A DNA stretch of 64,000 bases from Salegentibacter_A chungangensis (GTDB lineage Bacteria > Bacteroidota > Bacteroidia > Flavobacteriales > Flavobacteriaceae). A model generated the notes under the pieces. That model saw nothing but the letters and a program-made list of their open reading frames with translations, did not search any database and had not been told where the DNA came from. The stretch's first letter is position 1. The number at the start of each line of letters is the position of its first letter. The stretch lies in NCBI RefSeq assembly GCF_042678405.1, contig NZ_JBHTLI010000001.1, positions 1,860,001-1,924,000 of the forward strand. The letters are read 5' to 3'. Shown here piece by piece: positions 24,996 through 33,582 of the stretch. Made by a program: the position numbers and the translations under genes.

Positions 24996-25916
24996 TTACT
25001 CCAACGAAGCTTCTTCAGAAGAGGCTCCTGAAGTTTTTTCTTTTGTCCAGATGATATCTCCCTGGGCTTCCTTGGCATCTTCAGGATTTGTGCCCTGGAG
25101 GCTTATCACGTAACTTGAGACCTGGGCAATTTCTGAAGGGCTCAAACTGGATTTCCAGGCAACCATTCCTTTTCCGTCACGTCCGCCTTCAGAAATAGTG
25201 CTGAAGATATTACTAATACCGCCACCCAGGATCCAGTGCTCGTCGGTAAGGTTAGGGCCAATCCCGCCACCTCCGTCCGCACGGTGACAGGCCGCACAGT
25301 TGTTGTTGAAAATCGTTTTTCCTTTTTCCAGTTCTCCGGCATCTGTGATCAGTTCAACTGAACTGGCATCGATCAGATCTGGGGCGTTTTTCTTGTATTC
25401 TTCCACGGCAGCTTTAGCTTGAGCCATTTCGGTCTGAAATTCTTCCTTCTGAGATTCCCCGTCAAAAATGTGGTATCTGGCCATATAGATGCCGGCGAAG
25501 ACTATACTGATGTAGAATCCGTAAAGCCACCAGGAAGGGAGGTCGTTATCCAGTTCCTTGATGCCGTCGTAATTATGATCAAGAATGATCTCGTCTTCTT
25601 TTTCTATAGGTTTTTTATTCAGTAAGGAGGCATATAGCTTCTTAAGCCATCCAAACTGACTGGCTTTCCTTTCAGCTTCTTCCGCATCAAACTGAGCTCT
25701 TGCTTCAGGAGTGAGTCCGCGATAAAGAAGATTCCTGAGGCTCGAAACCGAAACTTCTATTGCTATGGCAATTACCAGGACTATTGCTAAAATCAGCCAG
25801 CTTAGGGGATAGTCCAGGACGGCAGATTGATCTCCTGTTTCTACCGTAATTTCCATAAGAATGGCAGCAAGAGCCAAAAAACCTATAATTCTTAAATATG
25901 AGAATGTATTTTTCAT
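24996..25916 (-). CDS. ccoP: cbb3-type cytochrome c oxidase, CcoP subunit with a single haem
   Basis: CcoP carries electrons from donor cytochromes to the oxidase core. This 306-aa protein has hydrophobic segments at about 7-21, 38-56 and 130-146, and then one c-type haem site CAACH (207-211) followed by GGGGIGPNLTDEHWILGG, typical of the CcoP C-terminal haem domain. Proteobacterial CcoP has two CxxCH sites; only one is found here, which fits what is known of Bacteroidota cbb3 oxidases. The membrane part is also longer. It lies 2 nt downstream of ccoQ, in order ccoS-NO-Q-P-G-H. Confidence 0.94.
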   Translation of the reverse strand: MKNTFSYLRIIGFLALAAILMEITVETGDQSAVLDYPLSWLILAIVLVIAIAIEVSVSSLRNLLYRGLTPEARAQFDAEEAERKASQFGWLKKLYASLLNKKPIEKEDEIILDHNYDGIKELDNDLPSWWLYGFYISIVFAGIYMARYHIFDGESQKEEFQTEMAQAKAAVEEYKKNAPDLIDASSVELITDAGELEKGKTIFNNNCAACHRADGGGGIGPNLTDEHWILGGGISNIFSTISEGGRDGKGMVAWKSSLSPSEIAQVSSYVISLQGTNPEDAKEAQGDIIWTKEKTSGASSEEASLE

Positions 25917-25918
25917 AA

Positions 25919-26101
25919 TTATTCTTCGTTTTGATTAGCGTCTAACGGAAGATTGCTTACTTCATTTATATAGGTTTTGCGAGCGGTGAGCACCCACCAG
26001 AACAGCAGCACGAAAAAGATGAAGAAAATTAGCAGGGAAATGATGGGGTAGACCTGTACCCCATCTATACTTTCAAGATTACCTTTAATAAATTTCAACA
26101 T
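25919..26101 (-). CDS. ccoQ: CcoQ-like small subunit of cbb3 oxidase
   Basis: This 60-aa peptide has one long hydrophobic helix (about residues 17-41, including FFIFFVLLFWWVL) followed by a polar, acidic C-terminus. It sits between ccoNO and ccoP with gaps of two bases on either side, exactly where CcoQ lies in other cbb3 operons. The WW-L-x-ARK segment after the helix resembles CcoQ proteins. CcoQ stabilises the contact between CcoP and the core. Sequence alone would be weak at this size; position makes the call good. Confidence 0.85.
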   Translation of the reverse strand: MLKFIKGNLESIDGVQVYPIISLLIFFIFFVLLFWWVLTARKTYINEVSNLPLDANQNEE

Positions 26102-26103
26102 GA

Positions 26104-28302
26104 TTAATTGTTTTCGGTTATTTCGTTATTGTCTTTTGCCTTGATATCTGTTCCCAGCCTTTGCAGGTAGGCGATAAGGGCAACGATCTCACGGTTTCGC
26201 ATTTCAACGAAATCCATATCATTTTCGGCCGCATATTTCTTGTCGGCTTCGTAAGTCTCGGCAAAATCGGGATCTGCGTAAAGGTTCTTTTCGATCTGGG
26301 TTCCCTGTTCGAGCATCCATTCCTGGGCTCGGTCAATCTCTTCCTGGGTATAAGGAACACCAAGCTGAACCATAGCTTCCATTTTAGCTTCGGTATCCGA
26401 CTTGTCAAGCTCATCGGTAACCAGCCATTTGTAAGATGGCATAATAGAGCCTGATGAAGTGCTTTGAGGATCGTACATATGGTTGAGGTGCCAGTTGTCG
26501 GAATATTTACCTCCAACCCTTAGCAGGTCGGGCCCTGTACGTTTACTTCCCCAAAGGAAAGGGTGATCGTAAACGTATTCTCCCGATTTTGAATACTCCC
26601 CGTAACGTTCCACTTCACTTCGGAAAGGGCGAATCATTTGAGAGTGACAGGAAACACAGCCTTCTCTTATATAAATATCACGCCCTTCGAGTTCAAGAGG
26701 AGTATAAGGTTTCACGCTTGAGATCACAGGAACATATTCGTCTACCATCAGGGAAGGGATAATTTGTACTGCTCCTCCAATAAGGATAGCAATTGTTGCG
26801 TAAATGGTTAATTTAACCGGTCTTCTTTCCAGCCAGGTGTGGTAAGCTTCACCTGAAATACGTTTCGTGGTCACCCTTTGAAGAGGTGCAGACTCGGCAA
26901 GTTCATCCTCAACCTGAGATCCCTGGCGCACGGTCTTCACAATGTTATAAAGAAGGATAAATGTTCCGAAGATGTATAAACTTCCACCAATTGCTCTCAT
27001 CCAGTACATTGGGATGATCTCGCTAACGGTTTCCAGGAAGTTACCGTAAACAAGGCTTCCGTCAGGATTGAACTGTTTCCACATAGAAGCCTGTACGAAT
27101 CCGGCAACATACATAGGCAAAGCATACATAATAATACCCAGGGTTCCTATCCAGAAATGCGCATTGGCAAGTTTAACAGAATACAGTTTTGTTTTGAAAA
27201 GTCGCGGGACCAGCCAGTACACCATTCCGAAGGTCAGGAATCCGTTCCAGGCAAGCGCTCCTACGTGAACGTGAGCAATGATCCAGTCACTAAAATGAGC
27301 TATGGCATTCACGTTCTTAAGGGAAAGCATAGGGCCTTCAAAAGTGGCCATTCCGTAACCCGTAATAGCAACCACCATAAACTTAAGAACCGGGTCTGTT
27401 CGCACCTTATCCCAGGCGCCACGAAGGGTCAAAAGTCCGTTGATCATTCCTCCCCAGGAAGGGAAAAGCAGCATTACCGAAAAGGCAACTCCAAGGTTTT
27501 GTGCCCAATCCGGCAAAGCCGAATACAGCAGATGGTGAGGTCCTGCCCAGATATATATGAAGATCAGGGACCAGAAGTGAACTATAGAGAGACGATAGGA
27601 ATATACCGGCCTGTTCGCAGCCTTAGGCACAAAATAGTACATAAGACCAAGAAATGGTGTGGTAAGGAAGAATGCTACGGCATTATGGCCATACCACCAC
27701 TGTACCAACGCGTCCTGTACTCCTGCAAAAATAGAGTAACTCTTAAGTGCACTAACCGGAAGTTCCAGGTTATTTACGATATGGAGTACAGCTACGGTCA
27801 CGAAGGTTGCCAGATAGAACCAGATCGCAACATATAAGTGACGTTGTCTCCTTTTAAGTATCGTTCCTATCAGGTTGATCCCAAAGGCCACCCATATAAC
27901 CGCAATGGCAATATCAAAAGGCCATTCCAGTTCCGCATATTCTTTAGAAGTGGTAAAACCTAAGGGTAAAGTGATTGCAGCCCCAACTATAATAGCCTGC
28001 CAGCCCCAGAAGTTAAGATTACTTAAAAAGTCACTGAACATTCTGGCTTTGAGCAAGCGCTGGGTAGAGTAGTAAACTCCTGCAAAGATCGCATTTCCTA
28101 CAAATGCAAAAATTACTGCGTTGGTATGCAATGGCCTTAATCTTCCGAAACTAAGCCAGGATATGCCCTCGGTCAGCCCCGGGAATAAAAACATAAAAGC
28201 CAGCAATAGACCAACCGACATTCCGATAATACCCCAGAACAAGGTCGCAATGGTAAACTTCTTTACGATCTTATTATCGTAATAAAACTGTTCTACTTCC
28301 AT
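26104..28302 (-). CDS. ccoNO: cbb3-type cytochrome c oxidase, fused CcoN-CcoO subunit
   Basis: This single 732-aa chain combines the catalytic haem-copper subunit I (CcoN, about residues 1-480, around 12 membrane helices) with the monohaem subunit II (CcoO). The CcoN part shows RPLHTNAVIFAFVGN, WWYGHNAVAFFL, AGPHHLLYSALPDWAQ and AHVHVGALAWNG, which hold the haem and CuB histidines. A further membrane helix (PVKLTIYATIAILIGGAVQ) anchors the CcoO part. It carries the haem c site CVSCH (549-553) in the typical CVSCHSQMIRPFRSEVERYG. The fusion is known from Bacteroidota. The enzyme is a high-affinity terminal oxidase for low-oxygen respiration. Confidence 0.96.
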   Translation of the reverse strand: MEVEQFYYDNKIVKKFTIATLFWGIIGMSVGLLLAFMFLFPGLTEGISWLSFGRLRPLHTNAVIFAFVGNAIFAGVYYSTQRLLKARMFSDFLSNLNFWGWQAIIVGAAITLPLGFTTSKEYAELEWPFDIAIAVIWVAFGINLIGTILKRRQRHLYVAIWFYLATFVTVAVLHIVNNLELPVSALKSYSIFAGVQDALVQWWYGHNAVAFFLTTPFLGLMYYFVPKAANRPVYSYRLSIVHFWSLIFIYIWAGPHHLLYSALPDWAQNLGVAFSVMLLFPSWGGMINGLLTLRGAWDKVRTDPVLKFMVVAITGYGMATFEGPMLSLKNVNAIAHFSDWIIAHVHVGALAWNGFLTFGMVYWLVPRLFKTKLYSVKLANAHFWIGTLGIIMYALPMYVAGFVQASMWKQFNPDGSLVYGNFLETVSEIIPMYWMRAIGGSLYIFGTFILLYNIVKTVRQGSQVEDELAESAPLQRVTTKRISGEAYHTWLERRPVKLTIYATIAILIGGAVQIIPSLMVDEYVPVISSVKPYTPLELEGRDIYIREGCVSCHSQMIRPFRSEVERYGEYSKSGEYVYDHPFLWGSKRTGPDLLRVGGKYSDNWHLNHMYDPQSTSSGSIMPSYKWLVTDELDKSDTEAKMEAMVQLGVPYTQEEIDRAQEWMLEQGTQIEKNLYADPDFAETYEADKKYAAENDMDFVEMRNREIVALIAYLQRLGTDIKAKDNNEITENN

Positions 28303-28304
28303 AA

Positions 28305-28499
28305 TTAATTTGATTTCTCTTTAGTGGTGGATTCTTTTTTATTGGGTTTAGGTTTTACAATTTCATCGTCAAAAAGCATCCTTACCGAGGGTGTGTATAC
28401 ATCGTCATATTGGCCTTTTTTTACCGAGAAGATAAAGGCGAAAAAGAATACCAGTGCAACCAGTACGCTTAAGGCTAATAACAGGTAAATAATGTCCAT
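28305..28499 (-). CDS. ccoS: CcoS cbb3 oxidase maturation protein
   Basis: This 64-aa peptide has one N-terminal hydrophobic helix (about residues 3-28, IIYLLLALSVLVALVFFFAF) followed by the family's conserved G-Q-YDD-Y-PS-R-LFDDE pattern (KKGQYDDVYTPSVRMLFDDE). CcoS is needed for insertion of the redox cofactors into CcoN. It is the first gene of the operon and lies 2 nt before ccoNO, directly behind the FNR-type box and -7 element in the gap to ccoI. Confidence 0.92.
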   Translation of the reverse strand: MDIIYLLLALSVLVALVFFFAFIFSVKKGQYDDVYTPSVRMLFDDEIVKPKPNKKESTTKEKSN

Positions 28500-28524
28500 T
28501 TTTGATGCTTGTTTAATATACTGG

Positions 28525-28567
28525 CAAACTTATTGGCCAGGCTTTCTTTAAAAAATGACCAGAGTCA
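28525..28567 (-). promoter_or_regulatory. FNR/CRP-type box and -7 element of the ccoSNOQPGH operon
   Basis: On the minus strand the palindrome TGACTCTGGTCA (28556-28567) is followed after exactly 23 nt by TAAGTTTG (28525-28532), a perfect -7 box. The expected start of transcription is about 20 nt before the ccoS ATG. The spacing equals that found for hemN, ccoI and nhaA. Confidence 0.78.
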
Positions 28568-28578
28568 GCTTTTGATGT

Positions 28579-30981
28579 TTATTTGTTTAATCTCTTACCT
28601 ATGAAATGTGTGCTAATGCTTGTAAACACTACTATGCTTATAGAACTTACAGGCATAAGTATTGCAGCTATAACCGGCATCAGGTTGCCTGAAACGGCAA
28701 AACCAAGGCCTATAACATTATAACAGAGCGATAGTAAAAAGCTCCACTTTATGACGCTCATTCCTTTATGGCTTATTTTAAAAAAGCTGTCCAGATCACG
28801 GAACCTTGAAGCATCAAGAATCCCGTCACAGGCAGGGGAGAACACGTTTATGTTCTCGGAAACCGAAATGCCGACGTCACTTTGAGCTAAAGCCCCTGCA
28901 TCATTAAGTCCGTCGCCAACCATCATCACTGTTTTTCCTTCTTTCTGAAGCCTTTTTATGAACTGCAGCTTGTCATCCGGCTTTTGATCGAATAAAAGTC
29001 CGGTGCCTTTTGGCAGCAACTGGCTTAGTCTTTCTCGTTCCCCGTCATTATCACCGGAAAGGATGTAAAGCTCTCTGTTCTCCTTCAGGTTTTTGAAGAG
29101 CTCTTCCAGCCCTTTTCTGTACTCATTCCTGAAGATGTAACAACCTTTGTAAGTATTGTTACTGCTTATGTGCACGCTTGTTTTGTTGACTTCCGAAATT
29201 TCAGCCATTGAAGTGTTTTTACCCTCCACGAATCCTGCTGAACCTATCTTTATGCTTTTATCTCTGGCTTTAGCTTCTATCCCTTTTCCGGTAGTTTCGG
29301 CAAAATCATCGAGGGTGCTGATGTTGTTCTTGTCCAGTATTTCATAAAGAGCGCGACTTAACGGGTGGTTTGAGGCTCTAAGACTACTGGTTAGGAGTTG
29401 TTCTTCCTCTTTATCAAGAGCTTCACCCAGGTAAGAGACTGAAGTTTTACTTCCTGTTGTTATTGTACCGGTCTTATCGAACACTATGCAGTCTATTTTT
29501 GCCATCTGCTCAATAACTCCGGCTTCTTTCAAATAAAGCTTATGTCGCCCGAAAATTCGTAACAGGTTGCCAAGGGTGAAAGGAGAGGCTAAAGCTATGG
29601 CACAGGGGCAGGCGATGATCAGGACCGCCGTAAATACGTTCAGGGCTTTTTCGGGATCGGTAATAAGCCAGAACAGGGTGGCTGAAAAAGCAATGCTTAG
29701 CACGCCCAATGTAAACCGTTTACTTATCTGGTTGATAAGCGTTTGAAAGGTGCTGCGTTTTTCTTTGCTGAAAACGTCGTCACTCCAAAGCTGCGTAAGA
29801 TAGCTTTGGTCTATAGATTTATAGGCTTCTATTTCGATTGGCCCGCCTTGCTGCCTTCCTCCGGCATAAAGCCGTTCTCCCGATGCTTTACTTACGGCTT
29901 CAGCTTCTCCGGTCACGAAGCTGTAATCAATAAGAGCATTGCCGCTTATAAGCACGGCATCAATTGGAATAAGTTCGCCATTCCTTATCAGAATACGATC
30001 TCCTGCCTGGACTTCATAGACCTGCACCTGTTCTTCAATGCTCTTCTCTTCTTCTGAATCCTTTTTTAGCCGGGTTACTGCTATAGGAAAATAAGATTTG
30101 TAATCCCTTTCGAAAGACAAAAATGAATAGGTCTTTTGCTGAAAGAATTTACCCAGTAGTAAGAAGAATACCAGGCCGGTAAGGCTGTCGAAAAAGCCTG
30201 TGCCAAGGTTGAAAAGGATCTCTGTGGTACTTCTGATGAACAGGACGCTTATCCCAAGGGCAATAGGTACATCAATATTCAGCAATTTTGCCCTTAGGCC
30301 TTTATAGGCCGAGATGAAATAATCACTGCCGGAATAGAAGACTACCGGCAACGAGAAAAAGAACATCATCCATCTGAAAACATGTTTGAACTGATCCAGC
30401 CAGAATTCATCTACCTCGAAATATTCGGGAAAGGAAAGGAACATGACATTTCCAAATGCAAAACCTGCCACTCCCAGTTTATAAATAAGACTTCTGTCTA
30501 CCTTGCTTTTCTTAGGTCCGAAGTCGTCAAGGGAAATGTAGGGCTCGTAACCAATTCTGCAAAGTAGATATACCAGCTCTTTCAGGCTTAGCTTATCTGA
30601 TGAATAACTAATGCGTATAGTCTTCTTCGGGAAATTAACCTGGGAGGACTGAACCGCGGGGTGTAATTTATTTAGGTTTTCCAGGACCCAGATACAGGAA
30701 CTGCAGTGAATTGAAGGGATAAAAAAAGAAACTATATTGATGTTGTTATCACTGAATTCCAGTAATTTCTCTTCAATGGCCTTATTGTCCAGAAAGTCGT
30801 ATTTCCCTTCTGTGCTGTCCGGTGAAATGCCGGGAGACGTTTCAAGGTCATAATAGTACTGCAGGTCACTGGCGTCCAGTATCTCATAAACCGTCTTGCA
30901 GCCGTTGCAGCAGAACGATTTTTCATCAAAAGTAATTGTCCCGTTTTTGCACGGGTCACCACAGTGATAACATTTAGCCAT
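28579..30981 (-). CDS. ccoI: Copper-translocating P-type ATPase of the cbb3 cluster (CcoI)
   Basis: This P1B-type ATPase moves copper across the inner membrane for assembly of the CuB site. An N-terminal cysteine-rich zinc-ribbon-like segment (CYHCGDPC and CCNGCKTVYE) comes first. A metal-binding domain follows with HCSSCIWVLENL, then membrane helices with the copper motif CPCAIALASPF, the phosphorylation site DKTGTIT and the hinge GDGLNDAGAL. ATG at 30981 gives 800 aa and is preceded by AAAGGGGGAAA; the frame stays open 27 nt further, but that start lacks such a site. It lies directly upstream of ccoS, with its own FNR-type box, so the two units are probably induced together. Confidence 0.95.
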   Translation of the reverse strand: MAKCYHCGDPCKNGTITFDEKSFCCNGCKTVYEILDASDLQYYYDLETSPGISPDSTEGKYDFLDNKAIEEKLLEFSDNNINIVSFFIPSIHCSSCIWVLENLNKLHPAVQSSQVNFPKKTIRISYSSDKLSLKELVYLLCRIGYEPYISLDDFGPKKSKVDRSLIYKLGVAGFAFGNVMFLSFPEYFEVDEFWLDQFKHVFRWMMFFFSLPVVFYSGSDYFISAYKGLRAKLLNIDVPIALGISVLFIRSTTEILFNLGTGFFDSLTGLVFFLLLGKFFQQKTYSFLSFERDYKSYFPIAVTRLKKDSEEEKSIEEQVQVYEVQAGDRILIRNGELIPIDAVLISGNALIDYSFVTGEAEAVSKASGERLYAGGRQQGGPIEIEAYKSIDQSYLTQLWSDDVFSKEKRSTFQTLINQISKRFTLGVLSIAFSATLFWLITDPEKALNVFTAVLIIACPCAIALASPFTLGNLLRIFGRHKLYLKEAGVIEQMAKIDCIVFDKTGTITTGSKTSVSYLGEALDKEEEQLLTSSLRASNHPLSRALYEILDKNNISTLDDFAETTGKGIEAKARDKSIKIGSAGFVEGKNTSMAEISEVNKTSVHISSNNTYKGCYIFRNEYRKGLEELFKNLKENRELYILSGDNDGERERLSQLLPKGTGLLFDQKPDDKLQFIKRLQKEGKTVMMVGDGLNDAGALAQSDVGISVSENINVFSPACDGILDASRFRDLDSFFKISHKGMSVIKWSFLLSLCYNVIGLGFAVSGNLMPVIAAILMPVSSISIVVFTSISTHFIGKRLNK

Positions 30982-31005
30982 TTTCCCCCTTTGAATTTTA
31001 AGCCC

Positions 31006-31048
31006 CAAAGATTCGGAATAAGAGACTGAAAAAATATGACTCAGGTCA
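31006..31048 (-). promoter_or_regulatory. FNR/CRP-type box and -7-like element of ccoI
   Basis: On the minus strand TGACCTGAGTCA (31037-31048) is followed after exactly 23 nt by AATCTTTG (31006-31013), which differs from TAnnTTTG at one position. The ccoI ATG is 24 nt further on. The palindrome and spacing match the hemN, ccoS and nhaA sites. Confidence 0.72.
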
Positions 31049-31122
31049 GGTATTGGCAGATTCAGGTTATGAACCTATGCGTTATAATTAGGTTTAGTTC
31101 ATAGCTTATTTCTGATAGACAT

Positions 31123-32442
31123 TTATTTTTTGAGTGTTTTAAGGTAGAAATAGCCTAGCAAGCCGGCCAAAAGGGAAGCTGAAAAGATTCCGATCTTGGC
31201 CTGTATCAGGTAGGTTTCTTCTTCAAAAGCAAGATCGGTGATAAAGAGAGACATGGTGAAGCCTATGGCAGCTAAAAGTCCGGCTCCGTGAATATGTTTC
31301 CATTTAAGCCTTCTGGGCAGGCTTGAGATCCCTGTCCAGACCATAAGGCGGGTAAAGAGGATCACCCCGAATATTTTCCCGAATATGAGCCCCAGCCCAA
31401 CTCCCAGGGTTACCGGGCTGTGCAGAAATGCCAGAGAGTCGGTATTAAAACTGATACCGGCATTGGCGAAAGCAAATAATGGGAGCACAACAAAGCTTAC
31501 AAACGGATACAGGCTGTGTTCCAGCCTTTGCAGGGGTGCCGTGGCATCTTCAGTAAGCGAAGAAAATTTGCTAATGGTATTCGAGATATCTTCTTCTTTC
31601 CGGGTTTCTTCGGCCGGAGGTTTCTTAACCTGGCTCTTTATATGATAGGAAAGTAGTTTTGCCTTCCGAAGGAATAAAGACGTATTGATGCGTTTTCTGG
31701 TTGGGATCGCAAATGCTGCAAGAACTGCGGCTATAGTGGCGTGAACCCCTGAAAGCAATATGGCCAGCCACAGTCCTCCAATTCCCATTATCGCATAGAA
31801 AAGGGTATTCCTGATACCAATATAATTAGCGGTGATAAGGACAAAGAGAAAAAAGGCTCCGATCCCCAGACTGTCTAAGGAGATCTCGGAAGTATAGAAG
31901 ACCGCGATCACCAGCACGGCTCCCAGGTCATCTGCAATGGCGATGGCTGTGAGAAACACCTTGAGGGAAAGTGGGACGCGGTCTCCTAAAAGGTAAAGAA
32001 TACCAAGGGCGAAAGCGATATCGGTAGCCATTGGGATGCCCCAACCCGAGATGGCATCACTGCCACTATTGAAGGCCCAAAAAATGAGGGCAGGGAAGAT
32101 CATTCCTCCAAGAGCGGCGGCAACAGGCAGAATGGCCTTCCTGACACTGGAAAGTTCGCCATGTAGCACTTCTTTTTTCAGTTCCAGACCGACCAGGAAA
32201 AAGAACATAGACATTAAACCATCGTTGATCCAATGGAGGAGGCTTTTGCTGATCTCATAATCTTCAACACCCAGGTAAATTTCCTGTTCCCAAAAGCTGT
32301 GGTAAAGTTCTTTTAGAGGAGAATTTGCAATAATAAGTGCGAGAATGGTTGCAGAGATAAGGCTAAGACCAACCGAAGTCTGTTTTTCGATAAAATTCTT
32401 TACGGGTAATATCAGGTAAAGATCCAGTGTAGACTTTTTCAT
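31123..32442 (-). CDS. nhaA: Na+/H+ antiporter NhaA
   Basis: NhaA exchanges intracellular sodium for protons and controls pH and sodium balance, as expected in a marine cell. The 439-aa protein has about 12 hydrophobic segments. Core residues are in ATDIAFALGI (the TDI-type unwound helix) and the paired aspartates of AIADDLGAVLVIA that bind the cation. A polar insert of about 45 residues around 270-315 (KKPPAEETRKEED) is longer than in the E. coli protein. It is alone on its transcript. The same FNR-type box and spacing as for the oxidase genes precede it, which would tie the antiporter to the oxygen regime; that link is unusual. Confidence 0.95.
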   Translation of the reverse strand: MKKSTLDLYLILPVKNFIEKQTSVGLSLISATILALIIANSPLKELYHSFWEQEIYLGVEDYEISKSLLHWINDGLMSMFFFLVGLELKKEVLHGELSSVRKAILPVAAALGGMIFPALIFWAFNSGSDAISGWGIPMATDIAFALGILYLLGDRVPLSLKVFLTAIAIADDLGAVLVIAVFYTSEISLDSLGIGAFFLFVLITANYIGIRNTLFYAIMGIGGLWLAILLSGVHATIAAVLAAFAIPTRKRINTSLFLRKAKLLSYHIKSQVKKPPAEETRKEEDISNTISKFSSLTEDATAPLQRLEHSLYPFVSFVVLPLFAFANAGISFNTDSLAFLHSPVTLGVGLGLIFGKIFGVILFTRLMVWTGISSLPRRLKWKHIHGAGLLAAIGFTMSLFITDLAFEEETYLIQAKIGIFSASLLAGLLGYFYLKTLKK

Positions 32443-32467
32443 CTTACGCAGTTGGTTTAATATGTTC

Positions 32468-32510
32468 TAAATTTAAAAGGCTTACTATCCATAAAATATG
32501 ATAAGGGTCA
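32468..32510 (-). promoter_or_regulatory. FNR/CRP-type box and -7-like element of nhaA
   Basis: On the minus strand TGACCCTTATCA (32499-32510) is followed after exactly 23 nt by TAAATTTA (32468-32475), one base off TAnnTTTG. The nhaA ATG lies about 25 nt further on. The divergent methyltransferase starts 112 nt to the right and could also be affected. Confidence 0.7.
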
Positions 32511-32622
32511 TTTTTGAAGGTTTAATTGGCTGGTACAGAAGATGCTTCAATAATCCGGTTTTTGTGGCGGGAATTAAATTCAATCATTTTCGGTATCTTT
32601 TGCCTGCTGAAACAGCATCGCT

Positions 32623-33351
32623 ATGAAGGATAATTTTTCAACTAAATCTGAAGATTATGCAAAATTCCGCCCAGGATATCCCGCTGAAGTGTTTCGGTTT
32701 ATTGAAAATCACTTAAGAAATAAAGAAAAGGCCTGGGACTGCGGAACGGGAAATGGCCAGGTTGCGGAAGCAGTCTCGGAATTTATGGAAAGGGTAGAGG
32801 CTACCGATATCAGCAGGCGGCAATTGGAAAATGCTGTTGCAAAACCGAATATTTATTATAGTAGGCAAAGCGCTGAGAAAACCAAATTCCCCGATGAGAG
32901 TTTCGATCTTGTCACTGTAGGGCAGGCGATACACTGGTTCAATTTTGATGAATTCTATGGCGAAGTAAAGAGGCTGCTCAAACCCGGCGGACTTATTGCT
33001 GTTTTAGGTTATTCTTTATTTAATTCCAATCCAGAGACCGATGAGGTAATCCTTAAATTTTACAAGGAGATCATCGGGCCCTTCTGGGACCCCGAAAGAA
33101 AGTATCTTGATGAGAAATATCAGAGCATTCCTTTTCCCTTCGATGAAATAGGTACTCCGCAATTTGAAAGTAAAGTGAGCTGGAGTTTTGAACATTTAAT
33201 TGGTTACCTGAGGACCTGGAGTGCCGTAAAACATTATGAAAATTCAAAGAATCATAACCCCGTGGACCTGATTTCAGAAGAACTTTATAAAGCCTATGGG
33301 GATTACGGCGAGATCAGCTTCCCGATATTATTTCGCCTGGGAAGAAAATAA
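32623..33351 (+). CDS. Class I SAM-dependent methyltransferase
   Basis: This is a 242-aa cytosolic methyltransferase with the Rossmann-type SAM site. Motif I is WDCGTGNGQVAEAVSEF (about residues 39-55), followed by VEATDISRRQLENA (acidic residue for the ribose) and FDLVTVGQAIHWF (post-I motif). The N-terminal FSTKSEDYAKFRPGYP is typical of the UbiE/Tam-like group that includes many methyltransferase-domain-11 proteins of yeast and bacteria (trans-aconitate type). The substrate cannot be told. It is a single gene, with nhaA divergent and a 231-nt gap after it. A TATCTTTTG element at 32594-32602 may be its -7 box. Confidence 0.88.
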   Translation: MKDNFSTKSEDYAKFRPGYPAEVFRFIENHLRNKEKAWDCGTGNGQVAEAVSEFMERVEATDISRRQLENAVAKPNIYYSRQSAEKTKFPDESFDLVTVGQAIHWFNFDEFYGEVKRLLKPGGLIAVLGYSLFNSNPETDEVILKFYKEIIGPFWDPERKYLDEKYQSIPFPFDEIGTPQFESKVSWSFEHLIGYLRTWSAVKHYENSKNHNPVDLISEELYKAYGDYGEISFPILFRLGRK

Positions 33352-33582
33352 GACATCCTCAGATTACTTTTACGTGCTCAGGATTTTAAGACTGGGGAAT
33401 TTGGCAACAGCTATCAGCATTTCGAATTTATTATTAAATTCGGCATTTTTTATTTTCCCGTGGAAACCTAGCCTTTGTCTTTATAAAGCTGTACCCGGCT
33501 ACAAATTAAAGGATTATGGCATAAAATATGCTCCACGGCAGGACGTTATTAAGTGTGAAGATCAGATTTTAAAAAATTGAAT

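Noticed and set aside
23516..25078. Longer ccoG frame starting at 25078
   Set aside because: It would overlap ccoP by 83 nt and adds residues without similarity to CcoG. ATG at 24988 has TTGGAG before it.
27157..27837. 226-residue plus-strand frame opposite ccoNO
   Set aside because: It lies fully antisense to a strongly conserved membrane protein gene, has no recognisable domain, and its composition reflects the codons of ccoNO.
33352..33582. Gap and short frame between the methyltransferase and the coiled-coil gene
   Set aside because: The frame from 33296 overlaps the methyltransferase in another phase and has no start signal or protein-like composition. I see nothing else there.
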